NCBI GenBank assembly: GCA_903905065.1 | Contig: CAIVEW010000014.1 | Coordinates: 1 to 36,138, forward strand | DNA length: 36,138 nt | Direction: 5' to 3' | DNA from: an uncultured Bacteroidota bacterium | Lineage (GTDB): Bacteria > Bacteroidota > Bacteroidia > Chitinophagales > Chitinophagaceae | Part shown: positions 33,585-36,138 of the stretch, piece after piece | Numbering within the stretch: the first letter of the stretch is position 1 | How the letters are laid out: every line of letters begins with the position of its first letter | Notes under the pieces: generated by a model | Told to the model about the DNA's origin: nothing | The model's input: the letters and a program-made list of their open reading frames with translations, nothing else | Databases searched by the model: none | Program-made: the position numbers and the translations under genes

Positions 33585-34829
33585 ATGAAAAAAACAATTT
33601 GCGCAATGGTCTTGATTGCAGGTCTATTAGTAACTGGCAAGACACATGCACAGGACGCTCAGCCCAAAAAGGGAAAAGGGGCTAACACTATCAGTCTTGG
33701 ATCACGGGGATTAAAAATAACCCGTGGCCGGGAATGGCAACATACGAACCCGACATGGGAAGCAAATGGCTCTTACTACGCGATGAAGCAAATAGATAGC
33801 AACGACTACGTTTATACAATACCCAATCTGCGCGGCTATTACGGCGTTGGTGCAGATACACAGATCACCAGCGTCGCACTGGTTTTTAAAGACTCATTGG
33901 GGAATGTGCACACCGGAAATATGTTTATTACTGTCTGGAAACATACGAATTCAAAACCAGGTGCTCCATACACATCCTCCGACCCAACTTGTACAACTAT
34001 TCCAGCGATGATCATCGACAGCACGGAAAGTGTAACCCTTCATTTTCATCCATACGATAGCCGGCACGGTGGCGACGACTTAAAGGGATTCAAAGGAACA
34101 ATATTTATTTACACAGGTGTAATTACTGATCCACCAGGCAACGACTATAAAAGCGAAACCGATAAAGTTGAAGGTGACTTCGATACGCACTGGGGCATCC
34201 TGGACCTTGGGTTTAATACCATTGCCGATAACACCAATTACAATTCACCTGCTGTAAAAACTTTTTTAAACGTGCCCGCAAGCAGGCAAAATTCCAGCCT
34301 TTTGGATCTTAAGCAGGGTAAGTCAATAAATGTGAATATCTATCCGTTTATGGAAACGCTATATGCCCTAAAGAGAAAAAATCAAAAGATAAACATTTCG
34401 ACAGGCATAGGCTTGCAATTGTATAATTTCAGGTACGAGAACCCCGTGACATTTACACATAGCTCGAATACCGTAACGCTGGATAGCCTGAGTTTTAAGA
34501 AAGACAAGGTTGCCTTTGATTATCTGAACGTGCCGTTGATGATCACGTTCAAAACACGGCTTCATAAAGATAAATGGCTGGTTTATGGTATAGGTATTAC
34601 TGCAGGTTATAGCATCGCCACCTGGACCAAGCAGGAGGAGGGAGGACATAAGATGAAACTTCATGACGACTTTGGTTTTTCCAACTTCAATAGCTGCCTT
34701 ACGGGGGAGATCGGTCTTTCTAACACTGTGCGTTTGTATGGCACTTACCAGATCACCAATATGTTCGGCGCTGGCACAGGTATGGACCAACATCCCATCA
34801 GCTTTGGTTTCCGCTTTTTCGCGATATAG
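33585..34829 (+). CDS. outer-membrane beta-barrel protein with extra N-terminal domain
   Basis: The product (414 residues from ATG 33585; ATG 33576 is also possible) has a signal peptide ending KTHAQ. Residues of about 40-150 (YVYTIPNLRGYYGVGADTQI, SVALVFKDSLGNVHTG) resemble the beta-sandwich found in carbohydrate-active proteins of Bacteroidota. From about 235 (INVNIYPFMETLYAL) to the end, alternating beta-strand sequence forms an eight-strand-sized barrel (DYLNVPLMITFKTRL, GEIGLSNTVRLYGTYQI) typical of PorT-like proteins. It ends in FGFRFFAI. It follows the sigma and anti-sigma genes in one operon and may be a target, or part of the signal path. The ligand is unknown. Confidence 0.75.
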   Translation: MKKTICAMVLIAGLLVTGKTHAQDAQPKKGKGANTISLGSRGLKITRGREWQHTNPTWEANGSYYAMKQIDSNDYVYTIPNLRGYYGVGADTQITSVALVFKDSLGNVHTGNMFITVWKHTNSKPGAPYTSSDPTCTTIPAMIIDSTESVTLHFHPYDSRHGGDDLKGFKGTIFIYTGVITDPPGNDYKSETDKVEGDFDTHWGILDLGFNTIADNTNYNSPAVKTFLNVPASRQNSSLLDLKQGKSINVNIYPFMETLYALKRKNQKINISTGIGLQLYNFRYENPVTFTHSSNTVTLDSLSFKKDKVAFDYLNVPLMITFKTRLHKDKWLVYGIGITAGYSIATWTKQEEGGHKMKLHDDFGFSNFNSCLTGEIGLSNTVRLYGTYQITNMFGAGTGMDQHPISFGFRFFAI

Positions 34830-34886
34830 CCGGCTTTTTAACGTATTGTTTCCCTGTTTTGGCACGTTTCCTGCTGGATATATAGC

Positions 34887-35000
34887 ATGAAAACGAAAGG
34901 GATAATATTGTGTGTGATAGTGGTGTCTGCGTTGATGCTCTCTTCCTGTGCTACAAGACGCCACGGTTGCCGGGACCATCATAGATATGAATACTGGTAG
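34887..35000 (+). CDS. 37-residue lipoprotein
   Basis: ATG 34887 opens a 37-codon frame ending TAG 34998-35000. MKTKGIILCVIVVSALMLSSC is a lipoprotein signal with lipobox LSSC and Cys21, the same layout as the tiny lipoprotein at 31465. The 16-residue mature part has three His, four Arg and a second Cys (TRRHGCRDHHRYEYW). It lies 57 bases after the OMP gene and could belong to the ECF operon. Its function is unknown. Confidence 0.6.
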   Translation: MKTKGIILCVIVVSALMLSSCATRRHGCRDHHRYEYW

Positions 35001-35073
35001 CAGGTCATTTACCAGGGAAATGCACGACTTCAGGCATCAAAGAACGCTGATTAAATAAATGCCCCCAAACCCG

Positions 35074-35081
35074 TACCTTTG
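35074..35081 (+). promoter_or_regulatory. -7 box of the metH promoter
   Basis: TACCTTTG matches TAnnTTTG, 23 bases before the metH ATG. The 104-base spacer is too short for a cobalamin riboswitch, and none is seen. Confidence 0.5.
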
Positions 35082-35104
35082 CAGCGTTTTTATAAATATT
35101 AATA

Positions 35105-36138
35105 ATGTCTGAAATAAGACCTTTTTTGAGGCTTAGTGGTTTAGAGCCACTGGTGGTGCGGCCGGAGAGTAATTTTCTAAATGTTGGTGAGCGTACTAAT
35201 GTGACGGGGTCAAAGAAATTTGCGCGCCTGATCAGGGAAAATAAGTACGAGGAAGCTCTGTCTGTGGCCCGGCAGCAGGTGGAAAGCGGCGCGCAGATAC
35301 TCGACATAAACATGGACGACGCTCTGCTGGATGGTGTGCAGGCAATGACCACTTTTGTGAACCTGCTGCAAGCTGAGCCGGATATAGCCCGCATACCCAT
35401 TATGCTGGACTCTTCCAAGTTTGCGATCATTGAAGCCGGGCTGAAATGTGTGCAGGGTAAGTGTATCGTAAACTCTATCTCCATGAAAGAGGGAGAGGAG
35501 AAGTTTATAGAGCAGGCGGAGATCTGCCGCAGTTACGGCGCATCGGTCATAGTGATGGCGTTCGATGAAACCGGCCAGGCAGATACACTGGAGAAAAAAG
35601 TAAACATCTCTGAGCGCGCGTATAATATATTGACTAAGCAGATCGGCTTCCACCCTGAGGACATCATCTTCGACCCAAATATTTTTGCCATAGCAACGGG
35701 CATTGAAGAACATAATAATTACGGCGTTGATTTTATTGAAGCTACACGCATCATAAAACAGAAGATGCCGCTTACCAAAGTGAGTGGCGGAGTTAGTAAT
35801 ATTTCCTTCTCATTCCGCGGCAACGATACGGTGCGCGAGGCCATGCACAGCGTATTCCTATACCACGCTATAAAAGCGGGTATGGACATGGGTATTGTGA
35901 ATGCCGGCGCACTGGTGGTTTATGATGAAATAGAACCTAAACTGCGCGAGCTGTGTGAAGATGTAATACTCAACAGGAACCCCGACGCCACGGAGCGCCT
36001 GGTAACTTTTGCCGATACTGTAAAAGCCAAAGGCAAGGAAGAAAAGAAAGATGATGTATGGCGCGGCAATGCGGTGGAAGAGCGCCTGAAACATGCACTT
36101 GTAAATGGCATCACTGATTTCATAGATGCAGATACGGA
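35105..36138 (+). CDS. metH: cobalamin-dependent methionine synthase, pterin-binding part onward (3' truncated by window)
   Basis: MetH methylates homocysteine from 5-methyltetrahydrofolate through cobalamin. The 344 codons visible run off the right edge. The protein begins [20 protein letters not shown] and then [18 protein letters not shown], which is where the pterin-binding domain starts in the E. coli enzyme (roughly residue 350). The folate site blocks follow: [60 protein letters not shown] and [16 protein letters not shown]. The homocysteine-binding domain is absent, as in species that encode it as a separate gene, but that gene is not upstream here. The B12 and activation domains should lie to the right. 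Confidence 0.95.
   Translation, partial: MSEIRPFLRLSGLEPLVVRPESNFLNVGERTNVTGSKKFARLIRENKYEEALSVARQQVESGAQILDINMDDALLDGVQAMTTFVNLLQAEPDIARIPIMLDSSKFAIIEAGLKCVQGKCIVNSISMKEGEEKFIEQAEICRSYGASVIVMAFDETGQADTLEKKVNISERAYNILTKQIGFHPEDIIFDPNIFAIATGIEEHNNYGVDFIEATRIIKQKMPLTKVSGGVSNISFSFRGNDTVREAMHSVFLYHAIKAGMDMGIVNAGALVVYDEIEPKLRELCEDVILNRNPDATERLVTFADTVKAKGKEEKKDDVWRGNAVEERLKHALVNGITDFIDADT

Noticed and set aside
35001..35104. Possible cobalamin or SAM riboswitch ahead of metH
   Set aside because: The leader after the -7 box is only about 20 bases and the whole spacer is about 100 bases; there is no B12-box or SAM-type stem pattern.

Overview
The window looks like ordinary chromosome from a member of the Bacteroidota, most likely the Chitinophagaceae/Chitinophagales. 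Several signs agree: a type IX secretion (T9SS) C-terminal sorting domain; promoters of the Bacteroidota type (TTTG, about 19-20 bp, TAnnTTTG) and almost no Shine-Dalgarno sequences; a TonB receptor with a CarboxypepD-like domain; an HU(CCDC81-like)/SPOR membrane protein; ftsX followed by a DUF3098 gene; a Lys/Ala/Pro histone H1-like protein; and an ECF sigma / anti-sigma / outer-membrane-protein operon. I saw no tRNA, rRNA or CRISPR array.

Layout. 1-140: probable end of an insertion sequence, with a reading frame that enters from outside the window and terminal-type inverted repeats. 223-3655: queA (minus), a T9SS-exported di-haem peroxidase and a YkgJ-type Cys-cluster protein (both plus). 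3670-11827 (minus): a cell-envelope block read in the order TonB-dependent receptor, 1030-residue TPR protein, plugless outer-membrane barrel, HU-SPOR protein; the first three are tightly packed and share one good promoter. 11994-14621 (plus): SGNH hydrolase and nnr (NAD(P)HX repair). 14631-17184 (minus): SurA-like PPIase and a TPR lipoprotein-sized secreted protein. 17263-21313 (plus): pfkA and an M16 metalloprotease ending in a strong terminator. 21366-25531 (minus): two GT-C-type membrane glycosyltransferases and an orphan ParA ATPase. 25612-29079: DUF2461 (plus), a small unknown protein, hflX and a degenerate ureohydrolase (minus). 29355-30601: ftsX and DUF3098 (plus). 30729-31247: histone H1-like protein (minus). 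31465-35000 (plus): a 44-residue His-rich lipoprotein, a 136-residue lipoprotein, the ECF sigma/anti-sigma/OMP operon, and a second tiny lipoprotein. 35105 to the end: the start of metH without its homocysteine-binding domain.

How it fits together. Much of the content concerns the envelope: import across the outer membrane, OMP folding (SurA), division (FtsX, SPOR protein), envelope sensing (ECF operon) and sugar transfer. The rest is housekeeping (queA, pfkA, nnr, hflX, metH). I do not see a clear-cut new defence or mobile system. The items most worth a second look are the two tiny lipoproteins bracketing the ECF operon, the HU-TM-SPOR protein, the ureohydrolase that has lost about half of its metal ligands, the receptor/TPR/barrel operon, and the extra N-terminal domain on the sigma-linked OMP. 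Family names come from recognising motifs by eye; no database search was run.
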